DNA from: Frigoribacterium sp. ACAM 257 | GTDB lineage: Bacteria; Actinomycetota; Actinomycetes; Actinomycetales; Microbacteriaceae | DNA length: 64,000 nucleotides | Reading direction: 5' to 3' | Assembly: GCF_007954365.1 (NCBI RefSeq) | Contig: NZ_VOLO01000003.1 | Coordinates: 124,001 to 188,000 of the forward strand | Part shown: positions 1-8,800 of the stretch, in pieces | How positions within the stretch are numbered: position 1 is the stretch's first letter | Layout: each line of letters begins with the position of its first letter | The notes under the pieces: generated by a model | What the model was told of the DNA's origin: nothing | The model's database searches: none | The model's input: only the letters and a program-made list of their open reading frames with translations | Position numbers and translations under genes: made by a program

Positions 1-673
1 GCAGCGCGAGGGCGTGAGCATCGTCGACCCGCAGACCACCTGGATCGACCGCGACGTCGCGCTCAGCCCCGACGTCGAGCTGCTTCCCGGCACGCAGCTG
101 AAGGGCGCCACGTACGTCGCGGCGGGTGCCGTTGTCGGTCCCGACACGACGCTCGTCGACACCGAGGTCGGAGAAAGGGCGGTCGTGAAGCGCACCGACG
201 CGACCCTCGCCGTCATCGGTGCCCGCGCCTCCGTGGGGCCGTTCTCGTACCTGCGTCCCGGCACCGTGCTCGGCGAGGGCGGCAAGATCGGCACCTTCGT
301 CGAGACGAAGAACGCCGAGATCGGCGCGGGCTCGAAGGTGCCCCACCTCAGCTACATCGGCGACACGGAGGTCGGCACCGACAGCAACATCGGCGCCGGC
401 ACCATCACGGCGAACTACGACGGGGTGCACAAGCACCGCACCGAGGTCGGGTCGAACGTGCGCACCGGGTCGCACAACGTCTTCGTCGCCCCCGTTAGGA
501 TTGGCGACGGAGCGTACTCAGGCGCAGGGACGGTCGTCCGCAAGGACGTGCCGGCCGGCGCGCTGGCGCTGAGCATCGCCCCACAGCGCAATGCGAGCGG
601 ATGGGTCGAGGCGAACCGCCCCGGCTCAGCGGCGGCCGAGGCCGCCGCCCGCGCCGAACGAACGACCGACTGA
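1..673 (+). CDS. glmU: GlmU, C-terminal part (partial at window edge)
   Basis: This is the last ~224 residues of the bifunctional UDP-GlcNAc pyrophosphorylase / glucosamine-1-phosphate acetyltransferase; the frame is open from base 2 and runs off the left edge. The visible part is the left-handed beta-helix acetyltransferase domain with hexapeptide repeats. It carries family motifs [14 protein letters not shown] and [13 protein letters not shown], whose Arg, His/Tyr and Asn/Tyr residues bind the sugar phosphate and acetyl-CoA. The uridyltransferase domain lies outside the window. The product supplies UDP-GlcNAc for peptidoglycan in the cytoplasm. The next gene, prs, starts 42 nt downstream on the same strand, an arrangement common in Gram-positive bacteria. 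Confidence 0.95.
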   Translation, partial: QREGVSIVDPQTTWIDRDVALSPDVELLPGTQLKGATYVAAGAVVGPDTTLVDTEVGERAVVKRTDATLAVIGARASVGPFSYLRPGTVLGEGGKIGTFVETKNAEIGAGSKVPHLSYIGDTEVGTDSNIGAGTITANYDGVHKHRTEVGSNVRTGSHNVFVAPVRIGDGAYSGAGTVVRKDVPAGALALSIAPQRNASGWVEANRPGSAAAEAAARAERTTD

Positions 674-715
674 CCCCCTGTCGGGTTGGCCCTCCGGGGC
701 CGGAGAGCGAGTGAC

Positions 716-1693
716 GTGTCCGGAATCAAGATCACCGGCGAGAACCGACTCGTTCTGGTCTCGGGGCGTGCGCACCCCGAGCTGGCGAACCAGATCGCGT
801 CGGAGCTCGGCTCCGAGCTGATCCCGACCGACGCCCGCACCTTCGCCAACGGCGAGCTGTACGCCCGGTACGACGAGAGCGTGCGCGGCGCCGACGCGTT
901 CGTCATCCAGTCGCACTCGGCCCCGATCAACGAGTGGCTCATGGAGCAGCTGATCATGGTCGACGCCCTCAAGCGCGCCTCGGCGAAGCGCATCACGGTG
1001 GTCGCACCGTTCTACCCTTACGCCCGCCAGGACAAGAAGGGGCGCGGTCGCGAGCCGATCTCGGCCCGTCTCGTCGCCGACCTGTTCAAGGCCGCGGGCG
1101 CGCACCGCATCATGAGCGTCGATCTGCACGCCCCGCAGATCCAGGGCTTCTTCGACGGCCCGGTCGACCACCTCTTCGCCATGCCGGTGCTGCTCGAGCA
1201 CTTCCGCACCAAGCTCGACAACAGCACCCTGACCGTGGTCTCGCCCGACATGGGCCGCGTCCGCGTCGCCGACATCTGGAGCGAGAAGCTCGACGCGCCC
1301 CTCGCCATCATCCACAAGCGCCGCGACCCGCTGGTGCCGAACCAGGTCACGGTGCACGAGATCGTCGGCGAGGTCGAGGGCCGCGTCTGCCTGCTGGTCG
1401 ACGACCTGATCGACACGGGCCGCACCATCGTCAAGGCCGCTGAGGCGCTCAAGGCGGCCGGTGCGATCGGCGTCGTCGTCGCGGCCACCCACGCGGTCTT
1501 CAGCGACCCGGCGCCCGAGATCCTCAGCAGCGATTTCATCGACTCGGTCGTCGTCACGGACACCCTGCCGCTGACCGACCACCAGAAGTTCGACAAGCTC
1601 GAGATCCTGCCGATCGCCCCCCTCATCGCCCGCGCGATCCACGAGGTCTTCGACAACGGCTCGGTCACGTCGATGTTCGACGGCGCGGCGTAG
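716..1693 (+). CDS. prs: Ribose-phosphate pyrophosphokinase (PRPP synthetase)
   Basis: Makes PRPP from ribose-5-phosphate and ATP for nucleotide, His and Trp synthesis. The 325-residue product has the family's duplicated phosphoribosyltransferase fold: FANGE near the N-terminus, the SVDLHAPQ segment with the active-site histidine, a KRR basic pair, and the PRPP-binding loop VDDLIDTGRT near residue 225. I chose GTG at 716 because GGAGAGCGAG lies just upstream and the product then begins SGIKITGEN, as homologues do; an in-frame TTG at 686 would add ten unlikely residues. It is probably cotranscribed with glmU. Confidence 0.95.
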   Translation: MSGIKITGENRLVLVSGRAHPELANQIASELGSELIPTDARTFANGELYARYDESVRGADAFVIQSHSAPINEWLMEQLIMVDALKRASAKRITVVAPFYPYARQDKKGRGREPISARLVADLFKAAGAHRIMSVDLHAPQIQGFFDGPVDHLFAMPVLLEHFRTKLDNSTLTVVSPDMGRVRVADIWSEKLDAPLAIIHKRRDPLVPNQVTVHEIVGEVEGRVCLLVDDLIDTGRTIVKAAEALKAAGAIGVVVAATHAVFSDPAPEILSSDFIDSVVVTDTLPLTDHQKFDKLEILPIAPLIARAIHEVFDNGSVTSMFDGAA

Positions 1694-1893
1694 CGGAGTC
1701 GGCGAACCCGTCGGCGCTGCCGACGCCCGGCGTAGGCAGCATCTCGTGCCCGTCGTCGAGTCCCGCTGCGTCGTCCCCGTCAGCCCCGAGCTCGCCTTCG
1801 CCGTGTCGCAGACGACGGGAGAGGCGCGCCTCCGCTGGGACCCGTTCATCCGGCCCCGCACCGGCAGCGCCTGCAACGCCGGCCGCTCCGACA

Positions 1894-1945
1894 GCGAGAA
1901 GGGACGAGGCAGGCGCGGGACCGCGCCTGCCTCGTCCCTTCTCGC
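1894..1945. repeat. Perfect 25-bp inverted repeat between prs and gnd
   Basis: The arms 1894-1918 and 1921-1945 are exact reverse complements separated by only two bases (GA). The left arm begins GCGAGAAGGGACGAGGCAGG. It lies in the ~290-bp gap between the convergent prs and gnd genes, so it could act as a bidirectional terminator, but there is no T-tract. Its core CGAGAAGGGACGA recurs in the palindrome at 33551-33600. The rest of 1694-1982 shows no gene. Confidence 0.85.
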
Positions 1946-1982
1946 CTGCGACACCGCGACCCGGCGTCGAGTCGCGCCGACG

Positions 1983-3455
1983 TCAGTGCGTCGACGGCTC
2001 CGTCTCGATCTCCGAGCGGTCGCCCGACCACAGCGTGTGGAACACGCCGTCCTCGCCGACCCGCTCGTAGGTGTGCGCGCCGAAGAAGTCACGCTGGCCC
2101 TGGATGAGGGCGGCCGGGAGGCGCTCCGACGCGAGCGAGTCGTAGTACGACAGCGCCGACGCGAACCCGGGCACGGGGATGCCCGACAGGGCCGCCTTGG
2201 CGACGATGCGGCGCCAGGCCTGCTCGCCGTCGCGGACGGCTGCGGCGAAGTAGTCGTCCTCGAGCAGCGTCGCGATGGTCGAGTCCTTCTCGTACGCCTC
2301 GACGATGCGGTTGAGGAACTGCGCGCGGATGATGCAGCCGCCGCGCCAGATCTTCGCCACGGCGCCCTTGTCGATGTCCCAGTCGTACTCGAGCGCGCCC
2401 GCGATGATCGCGTCGAAGCCCTGGGCGTAGGCCACGATCTTCGAGGCGTAGAGCGCCTTCTGCACGTCGTCCTCGAAGCCGTCGCCCGCCTCGTGCACCT
2501 CGGGCCGTCCCTGCAGGGTCGCCTGCACCGCGGCGCGCTGGTCGGGCTTCGACGAGACGGCCCGGGCGAAGACGGCCTCGGCGATGCCGCCGACGGGGAC
2601 GCCGAGGCCGACGCTGTTCTGCACGGTCCAGACGCCGGTGCCCTTCGATCCTGCCGCGTCGACGATCGAGTCGACCAGCGGCCCGCCGGTCTTGGCGTCG
2701 ACCTGGCGCAGCACCTCGGCGGTGATCTCGATCAGGTACGACTCCAGCTCCCCCTTGTTCCACTCCTCGAACACGGCGGCGATGTCGGCCGGCTCGTGGC
2801 CGCCGACGCGGCGGAGCAGGTCGTACGACTCGGCGATGAGCTGCATGTCGGCGTACTCGATGCCGTTGTGGATCATCTTCACGAAGTGGCCCGCGCCGTC
2901 GGAGCCGATGTGCGTGACGCAGGGCTCGCCCTCGGCGACCGCAGCGATCGACGCCAGGATCGGCCCGAGGGTCTCGTACGCCTCCTTCGAGCCGCCGGGC
3001 ATGATCGACGGGCCCTTGAGGGCGCCCTCCTCGCCGCCGGAGATGCCGGCGCCGACGAAGTTGAGGCCACGCTCCTTGAGGGCCGCCTCGCGCCTCCTCG
3101 TGTCCTGGAAGTTCGCGTTGCCGCCGTCGACGATGATGTCGCCCTCCTCGAAGAGGTCGGCGAGCTGGTCGATGACGGCGTCGGTGCCCTTGCCGGCCTG
3201 CACCATGATGATCGCGGTGCGGGGCTTCTGCAGCGACGCGGCGAAGTCCTCGATCGACCCCGAGGCGACGAAGCCGGCGTCGCCGTGCTCGTCCATCAGG
3301 GTGTCGGTGCGCCCGGGGGAGCGGTTGTAGACGGCGACGGTGTTGCCCTCGCGGCTGGCGAGGTTGCGGGCGAGGTTCGAACCCATGACGGCCAGGCCGA
3401 CGACTCCGATGTTCGCCTGGGCGGTGGGGGTGGACTGTTCTCCGTGCTCGGTCAC
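1983..3455 (-). CDS. gnd: 6-phosphogluconate dehydrogenase (decarboxylating)
   Basis: Oxidative pentose phosphate enzyme converting 6-phosphogluconate and NADP+ to ribulose-5-phosphate, CO2 and NADPH. The 490-residue product shows an N-terminal Rossmann fold (GVVGLAVMGSNLARN), IIVDGGN, the catalytic KMIHNGIEY segment, and the C-terminal QRDFFGAHTYER tail whose Arg/His contact substrate in the dimer. Length fits the ~470-490-residue dimeric class. GTG at 3455 is the start because AAGGAGG sits 5 nt upstream; the open frame continues upstream without a better start. It is divergent from gluconokinase (start 3607), so gluconate can enter the pathway by phosphorylation and be used directly by this enzyme. 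Confidence 0.96.
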   Translation of the reverse strand: MTEHGEQSTPTAQANIGVVGLAVMGSNLARNLASREGNTVAVYNRSPGRTDTLMDEHGDAGFVASGSIEDFAASLQKPRTAIIMVQAGKGTDAVIDQLADLFEEGDIIVDGGNANFQDTRRREAALKERGLNFVGAGISGGEEGALKGPSIMPGGSKEAYETLGPILASIAAVAEGEPCVTHIGSDGAGHFVKMIHNGIEYADMQLIAESYDLLRRVGGHEPADIAAVFEEWNKGELESYLIEITAEVLRQVDAKTGGPLVDSIVDAAGSKGTGVWTVQNSVGLGVPVGGIAEAVFARAVSSKPDQRAAVQATLQGRPEVHEAGDGFEDDVQKALYASKIVAYAQGFDAIIAGALEYDWDIDKGAVAKIWRGGCIIRAQFLNRIVEAYEKDSTIATLLEDDYFAAAVRDGEQAWRRIVAKAALSGIPVPGFASALSYYDSLASERLPAALIQGQRDFFGAHTYERVGEDGVFHTLWSGDRSEIETEPSTH

Positions 3456-3562
3456 GGTGCCTCCTTGCGGTCGATGACCCCCGCACACTATTCCTCCGTC
3501 CTGCGCCCCTGACAGGCACCGTCAGTGCCCTCCGGGGCGCGGACGACACGAGGAGGCGCGTC

Positions 3563-3568
3563 TACGCT
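3563..3568 (+). promoter_or_regulatory. Probable -10 box of gntK
   Basis: TACGCT fits the actinobacterial TANNNT -10 pattern. Transcription would start near 3575, leaving a ~30-nt leader with GAGAGG before the GTG at 3607. Confidence 0.45.
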
Positions 3569-3606
3569 GGTCGGGACGCCGCCGTCCCCGACACCGAGAG
3601 GTCCCC

Positions 3607-4140
3607 GTGCCTGAGACCCCGATGCCCGCTCCGTTCCCCTCCTCGATCCCGCCCGTCGTCGTGATGGGGGTGTCCGGCTCCGGCAAGTCCACGGTCGGCG
3701 AGCTCCTCGCCCGCACGGCGGGCGTCCCCTTCGTCGACGCCGACGACCTGCACCCGAAGACCAACCGCGACAAGATGGCCGCCGGCCACGCGCTGGACGA
3801 CGACGACCGGGCGCCGTGGCTCGAGATCGTCGCGGACCGCATCCGCGACGCGGGAGAAGACGGCGTCGTCGTCGCCTGCTCGGCCCTGAAGCGCCGCTAC
3901 AGGGACGTGCTCCGCGGCGGCGACCCGCGCCTCCTGTTCGTGCACCTCACCGGTGTCCGTGAGCTCGTGGCCGAGAGGCAGAAGGCACGCAAGGGCCACT
4001 TCATGCCTCCCGGGCTGATGGACTCGCAGTTCGCGACCCTCGAGCCGCTCGGCGACGACGAGCCCGGCTTCGGCGTCGACGTGTCCGCGGGTCCGGACGA
4101 GATCGTCGCGGAGGCGCTGGCCCGTCTCGACGGACGCTGA
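3607..4140 (+). CDS. gntK: Gluconokinase
   Basis: Phosphorylates D-gluconate to 6-phosphogluconate with ATP. The 177-residue product is a compact P-loop kinase: Walker A GVSGSGKST near residues 21-29, then FVDADDLHP (substrate-binding segment typical of GntK/IdnK), the WLEIVADRI helix, VVACSALKRRYRD, and the lid KARKGHFMPPGLMDSQF. GTG at 3607 is preceded by GAGAGG; an ATG five codons further in is an alternative. The pairing with divergent gnd makes a gluconate-shunt unit. No permease of the GntT type is adjacent. Confidence 0.93.
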   Translation: MPETPMPAPFPSSIPPVVVMGVSGSGKSTVGELLARTAGVPFVDADDLHPKTNRDKMAAGHALDDDDRAPWLEIVADRIRDAGEDGVVVACSALKRRYRDVLRGGDPRLLFVHLTGVRELVAERQKARKGHFMPPGLMDSQFATLEPLGDDEPGFGVDVSAGPDEIVAEALARLDGR

Positions 4141-4222
4141 CGTCCGTCTTCACGGGGCGCCCACGACCCGTGACGCCGACACGGGACGCCGACACGGGTT
4201 GGCGACACGCCCGGGTGGCCTG

Positions 4223-4228
4223 TAGCCT
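4223..4228 (+). promoter_or_regulatory. Probable -10 box of rplY
   Basis: TAGCCT matches TANNNT. A start near 4235 would give rplY a ~168-nt leader, long for this genome, containing a small GGGCC/GGCCC hairpin near 4371-4384. No known leader family was recognised. Confidence 0.4.
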
Positions 4229-4402
4229 GGGTGTCGACTTCGGCGAGGGGCGCTCCGGCACCCGTTATCGACGCGGTAGGCAGGCACTCGGTCTCGTGAC
4301 ATCGTCCCCACGGCTGCGAGGTCCCTCCTCACGCGATCTGCGTTCGAGTTGACATCGACCCACACATCCCGGGCCGCCAGGCCCGCAGAAACGGAGACAT
4401 CC

Positions 4403-5038
4403 ATGGCTGACGACAACACCCTTTCCGCTCTCGTCCGCACCAGCTTCGGCAAGGGCGCGGCCCGCAAGATCCGCGCGAACGACCAGATCCCCGCCGTCAT
4501 CTACGGCCACGGAACCGACCCCCAGCACGTCACGCTGCCCGGCCACGAGACGATGCTCATCACGCGTCGCTCGAACGCGCTCATCACGCTCGACATCGAG
4601 GGCACCCAGCAGCTCGCCCTCGTCAAGGACATCCAGCGCGACCCGGTCAAGCAGGTCATCGAGCACATCGACCTCATCGTCGTCCGTCAGGGCGAGAAGG
4701 TCGAGGTCGACGTCCCCGTCCACATCGAGGGCGAGTCCGCTCCCGGCACGATCCACGTCGTCGAGCTCAACGCCATCACCCTCGAGGTCTCGGCCACCGC
4801 GATCCCGCAGTCGGTCGTCGTCTCGATCGAGGGCCTCGAGGACGGCGCGCAGGTGCACGCCTCCGACGTCGTCCTCCCCGAGGGCGCCTCGCTCGTCACC
4901 GACGCCGAGGTGCTCATCACGAGCGTCTCCGTCCCGCAGCTCGACCTCACCACCGACGCCGTCGACGACGAGTCGGGCGAGGCCGCCGAGGCCGAGGGCG
5001 ACGTGCCCTCGATCGAGGACGAAGAGCGCTCCGAGTAA
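4403..5038 (+). CDS. rplY: 50S ribosomal protein L25/general stress protein Ctc
   Basis: Binds 5S rRNA in the large ribosomal subunit. The 211-residue product is the long Ctc/TL5 type: an N-terminal L25 domain (residues ~1-95, with GKGAARKIR and IPAVIYGHG) followed by a beta domain and a very acidic C-terminal tail rich in Glu/Asp/Ala. ATG at 4403 gives MADDNTLSALVRT, preceded by ACGGAGAC. The in-frame ATG-like start at 4349 is rejected because it adds 18 residues with no ribosome-binding site. The neighbours pth and mfd are the usual actinobacterial ones. Confidence 0.94.
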   Translation: MADDNTLSALVRTSFGKGAARKIRANDQIPAVIYGHGTDPQHVTLPGHETMLITRRSNALITLDIEGTQQLALVKDIQRDPVKQVIEHIDLIVVRQGEKVEVDVPVHIEGESAPGTIHVVELNAITLEVSATAIPQSVVVSIEGLEDGAQVHASDVVLPEGASLVTDAEVLITSVSVPQLDLTTDAVDDESGEAAEAEGDVPSIEDEERSE

Positions 5039-5040
5039 GA

Positions 5041-5112
5041 CCGCATCACCGCATCACCGCATCACCGCATCACCGCATCACCGCATCACCGCATCACCGC
5101 ACCACCGCACCA
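5041..5112. repeat. 8-bp tandem repeat (CCGCATCA)7 plus two variants
   Basis: Seven exact copies of CCGCATCA (5041-5096) are followed by two CCGCACCA copies (5097-5112). The array starts two bases after the rplY stop codon and ends ~60 bases before pth, so it lies in the rplY-pth spacer. Units of this size can change number by slippage. It is not CRISPR: there are no spacers. Confidence 0.95.
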
Positions 5113-5174
5113 CGGCGTCGTCCGCGACGCCGACCGCCTGACAGCCCCGCGTGTCTCCCGAGGAGGACCATCCC

Positions 5175-5762
5175 GTGGACGACTCGCAGTGGCTCGTGGT
5201 CGGGCTCGGCAACCCCGGGCCCGACTACGCAGGCACCCGGCACAACGTCGGACAGATGGTGCTCGCCGAGCTGGCGCACCGCCTGTCGGCGAGCTTCAAG
5301 AACCACCGCACCAACGCGAGCGTCGCGGAGGGCCGCCCCCAGCCGGGCGGCCCCCGCTTCGTCCTCGCCGCCCCCCGCAGCTTCATGAACCTGTCGGGCG
5401 GGCCCGTGGCCGCGCTGCTCAAGTACTACGACCTGGACGTGTCACGGCTGATCGTGGTGCACGACGAGCTCGACATCGACTTCGACTCGATCAAGCTCAA
5501 GCAGGGCGGCGGCCACGGCGGCCACAACGGGCTGCGCGACATCATCGCCGCCACCGGCTCGAACGAGTTCCTGCGCGTCCGCGTCGGCATCGGTCGTCCG
5601 CCCGGCAGGCAGCCCGCCGCCGACTACGTGCTCAAGGCCTTCTCGTCGACCGAGCGCAAGGAGCTCCCGCTGCTGCTCGGCGACGCGGCCGACGCGGTCG
5701 AGATGATCGTCTCCGACGGCCTCACCGCGGCGCAGCTCAAGTTCCACACCGCGAAGGCCTGA
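5175..5762 (+). CDS. pth: Peptidyl-tRNA hydrolase
   Basis: Cleaves peptidyl-tRNA released from stalled ribosomes. The 195-residue product has the family landmarks in order: GLGNPG with the Asn, YAGTRHNVG with the catalytic His, FMNLSG, HDELD (the Asp that activates the His) and GGHGGHNGLRD. GTG at 5175 has GAGGAGGA nine bases upstream; a GTG at 5151 in the same frame would place the start before that site. It sits between the tandem-repeat spacer and mfd. Confidence 0.95.
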   Translation: MDDSQWLVVGLGNPGPDYAGTRHNVGQMVLAELAHRLSASFKNHRTNASVAEGRPQPGGPRFVLAAPRSFMNLSGGPVAALLKYYDLDVSRLIVVHDELDIDFDSIKLKQGGGHGGHNGLRDIIAATGSNEFLRVRVGIGRPPGRQPAADYVLKAFSSTERKELPLLLGDAADAVEMIVSDGLTAAQLKFHTAKA

Positions 5763-5845
5763 TCGGGGCCCTGCCCAGCCGCGACCTGCTGCCAGCTCCC
5801 ACCGGGCGGGGCATCGCCGACCGGCGCACTGTCGGCGGTGCCGAG

Positions 5846-5851
5846 TAGCCT
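5846..5851 (+). promoter_or_regulatory. -10 box of mfd, leaderless
   Basis: TAGCCT ends 6 nt before the GTG start at 5858, so transcription should begin at or next to the start codon. No ribosome-binding site is present. Confidence 0.55.
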
Positions 5852-5857
5852 TGTCCG

Positions 5858-8800
5858 GTGATACTCGCGGGCTTGATCAAGGCGCTGTCGCGCGCCTCCA
5901 CGTATTCCTCCGCCCTCGACCGGGCCGAGCGCAGCACCGACTTCTCGGTGGTCGACGGCCTGCGCGTGCCGCTCCTCGCGGGGCTGCTCGCGCGCCGCGC
6001 CGGGCCCCAGGCCATGCTCGTGGTCACCGCCACCGGTCGCGAGTCCGAGGCCGTCCGCCTGTCCCTCGCCAGCTACGTACCGGGCGCCGAGGTGATCGAG
6101 TTCCCCGCGTGGGAGACCCTGCCGCACGAGCGCCTCAGCCCGAGCGCCGAGACCGTGGGCAAGCGCATCCACGCGCTCCGTCGCCTCGCCGCCTGGTCGG
6201 CCGAGGCGGAGGCGGCGACGATCGCCACGGCCGCCGGCAGCACGGGCCCCGCGAGCGACGTGCGTCCCCTCGTCGTCGTCGCGGGCGTGCGGGCCGCCCT
6301 CCAGCCCGTCTCCGACAACCTCGCCGACATCGACCCGGTCGTGCTGACCATCGGCGACCGGGGCCACGACCTCTCCGCGATCGCCCTGCGGCTCGTCGAC
6401 CTCGCGTACGCGCGCGTCGACATGGTCACCCGGCGCGGCGAGTTCGCGGTGCGCGGCGGCATCCTCGACGTGTTCCCGCCGACGGCCGAGCACCCGGTGC
6501 GCGTCGACTTCTTCGGCGACGAGGTCGACCAGCTCCGCACCTTCTCCGTCGCCGACCAGCGCAGTCTCGAGGGCGTCGTGAGCACGGTGGAGCTTCCGCC
6601 GAGCCGCGAGATGCTGCTGACCGCCCCGGTCCGACAGCGTGCTCGCGAGATGCAGCACGAGTTCCCCGGCCTCGCCCAGATGCTGGCCAAGATCGCCGAG
6701 GGCATCCCCGTCGAGGGGATGGAGTCCCTGGCCCCCGCCCTGGTCGACCGCCTCGTGCCGCTCACGCACTACTTGCCGGCGGGCGCCTCCGTCGCCGTGC
6801 TCTCGCCCGAGCGCGTGCAGTCGCGCGCGAAGAGCCTCGCCGAGACGAACCGCGAGTTCCTGTCCGCGGCCTGGAACGCCGCGACGGCCGGGGCCGCCGC
6901 CCCGATCGACCTCGACGCCGGCGACTTCCTCGCTCTCCGTGACCTGCGGGCCGCGGCCGGCGACCGAGCCTGGTTCACCTTCAGCGGCTTCGACTCCGGC
7001 GAGGTCCTCACCGACGACGAGGCGGCACAGGCGGCGGGCGACTACGTGCGCGTCGAGGCGGCGCCCGTCCCGAGCTTCAGCGGGCACGCCGAGGGCGCGC
7101 TCGACCATGTCGTCGGCCGAGTGCAAGACGGGTGGAGCGTCGTCGTGACGGCGCGGGGCACCGGTCTCGTCGAGCGGGCCCGCGACGTGCTGTCCGAGCA
7201 GGGGGTGGCCGCCCGCCTCGTCGAGGCACTGCCCGACGACCTCGAACAGGGCGTCGTGCACCTCGTCGCCGGGGGAGTGGAGGCCGGCTTCGAGCTGCCC
7301 TCGGCCAAGATCGCCGTCCTCGGCGAGAGCGACTTCTACGGCCGGTCGGCCAACTACGACTCCCGTCAGGTCAAGAAGCTCGCGAGCCGCCGCAAGAACG
7401 TCGTCGACCCGCTCCAGCTCAAGCCGGGCGACGTGGTCGTCCACCAGACCCACGGCATCGGCAAGTTCCTCGAGCTCACCAGCCGCGAGGTCTCGTCCGG
7501 CGGCCGGAACGCCGTCAAGAACAGCCGCGAGTACCTCGTGCTCGAGTACGCGCCGTCGAAGCGCGGCTACCCGGGCGACAAGCTCTACGTGCCCACCGAC
7601 CAGCTCGACCTGCTCAGCCGCTACGTCGGCGGCGAGGCGCCGTCGCTGAGCAAGATGGGCGGCAGCGACTGGGCCTCGGCGAAGAGCAAGGCCCGCCGGG
7701 CCGTCCGCGACATCGCGGTCGAGCTCGTCAAGCTGTACTCGGCGCGGATGGCGTCGAAGGGGCACGCGTTCCCGCCCGACACCCCGTGGCAGCGCGAGCT
7801 GGAGGAGGCGTTCCCGTTCGCCGAGACGCCCGACCAGCTCACGACGATCGACGAGATCAAGGCCGACATGGAACGGCCGATCCCGATGGACCGCCTGCTG
7901 TCGGGCGACGTCGGCTACGGCAAGACCGAGGTCGCCGTGCGCGCCGCCTTCAAGGCGATCCAGGACGGCAAGCAGGTCGTGATGCTCGTGCCGACGACCC
8001 TGCTCGTCAAGCAGCACTTCGACACCTTCAGCGAGCGCTTCGCCGGGTTCCCCGTGCACCTGCGGAGCCTCAGCCGGTTCCAGTCCGCGAAGGAGAGCAA
8101 GGAGACCATCAAGGGGCTCGGCGACGGCACGGTCGACATGGTCATCGGCACGCACCGCCTTCTCAGCGAGGGCATCGCCTACAAAGACGTGGGGCTGGTG
8201 ATCATCGACGAGGAGCAGCGGTTCGGCGTCGAGCACAAGGACGCCCTGAAGAAGCTCAAGACGAACGTCGACATCCTGGCGATGTCGGCGACGCCCATCC
8301 CGCGTTCGCTCGAGATGGCGGTGACCGGCATCCGCGAGATGTCGACGCTCGCGACGCCTCCAGAAGACCGCCACCCAATCCTCACCTTCGTCGGGCCGGA
8401 GGGCGAGCGGCAGAAAGCGGCCGCGATCCGACGAGAGCTGCTGCGCGAGGGCCAGGTGTTCTACGTGCACAACCGCGTGTCGAGCATCAACCGCGTCGCC
8501 GCCGAGATCGCCGAGCTCGTGCCGGAGGCGCGGGTCGCGGTCGCGCACGGCCAGATGGCCGAGTCCACCCTCGAGCAGGTCATGGTCGACTTCTGGGAGC
8601 GCAAGTTCGACGTGCTCGTCTCGACGACCATCATCGAGACCGGCCTCGACATCGCCAACGCGAACACCCTGATCATCGACCGGGCCGACAAGTACGGCCT
8701 GAGCCAGCTCCACCAGCTGCGCGGCCGCGTCGGCCGAGGTCGGGAGCGCGGCTACGCCTACTTCCTCTACGACCCGGACAAGCCGCTCAGCGAGACCGCG

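Noticed and set aside
5041-5112. Possible CRISPR array
   Set aside because: The units are directly joined with no spacers, so it is a simple tandem repeat.
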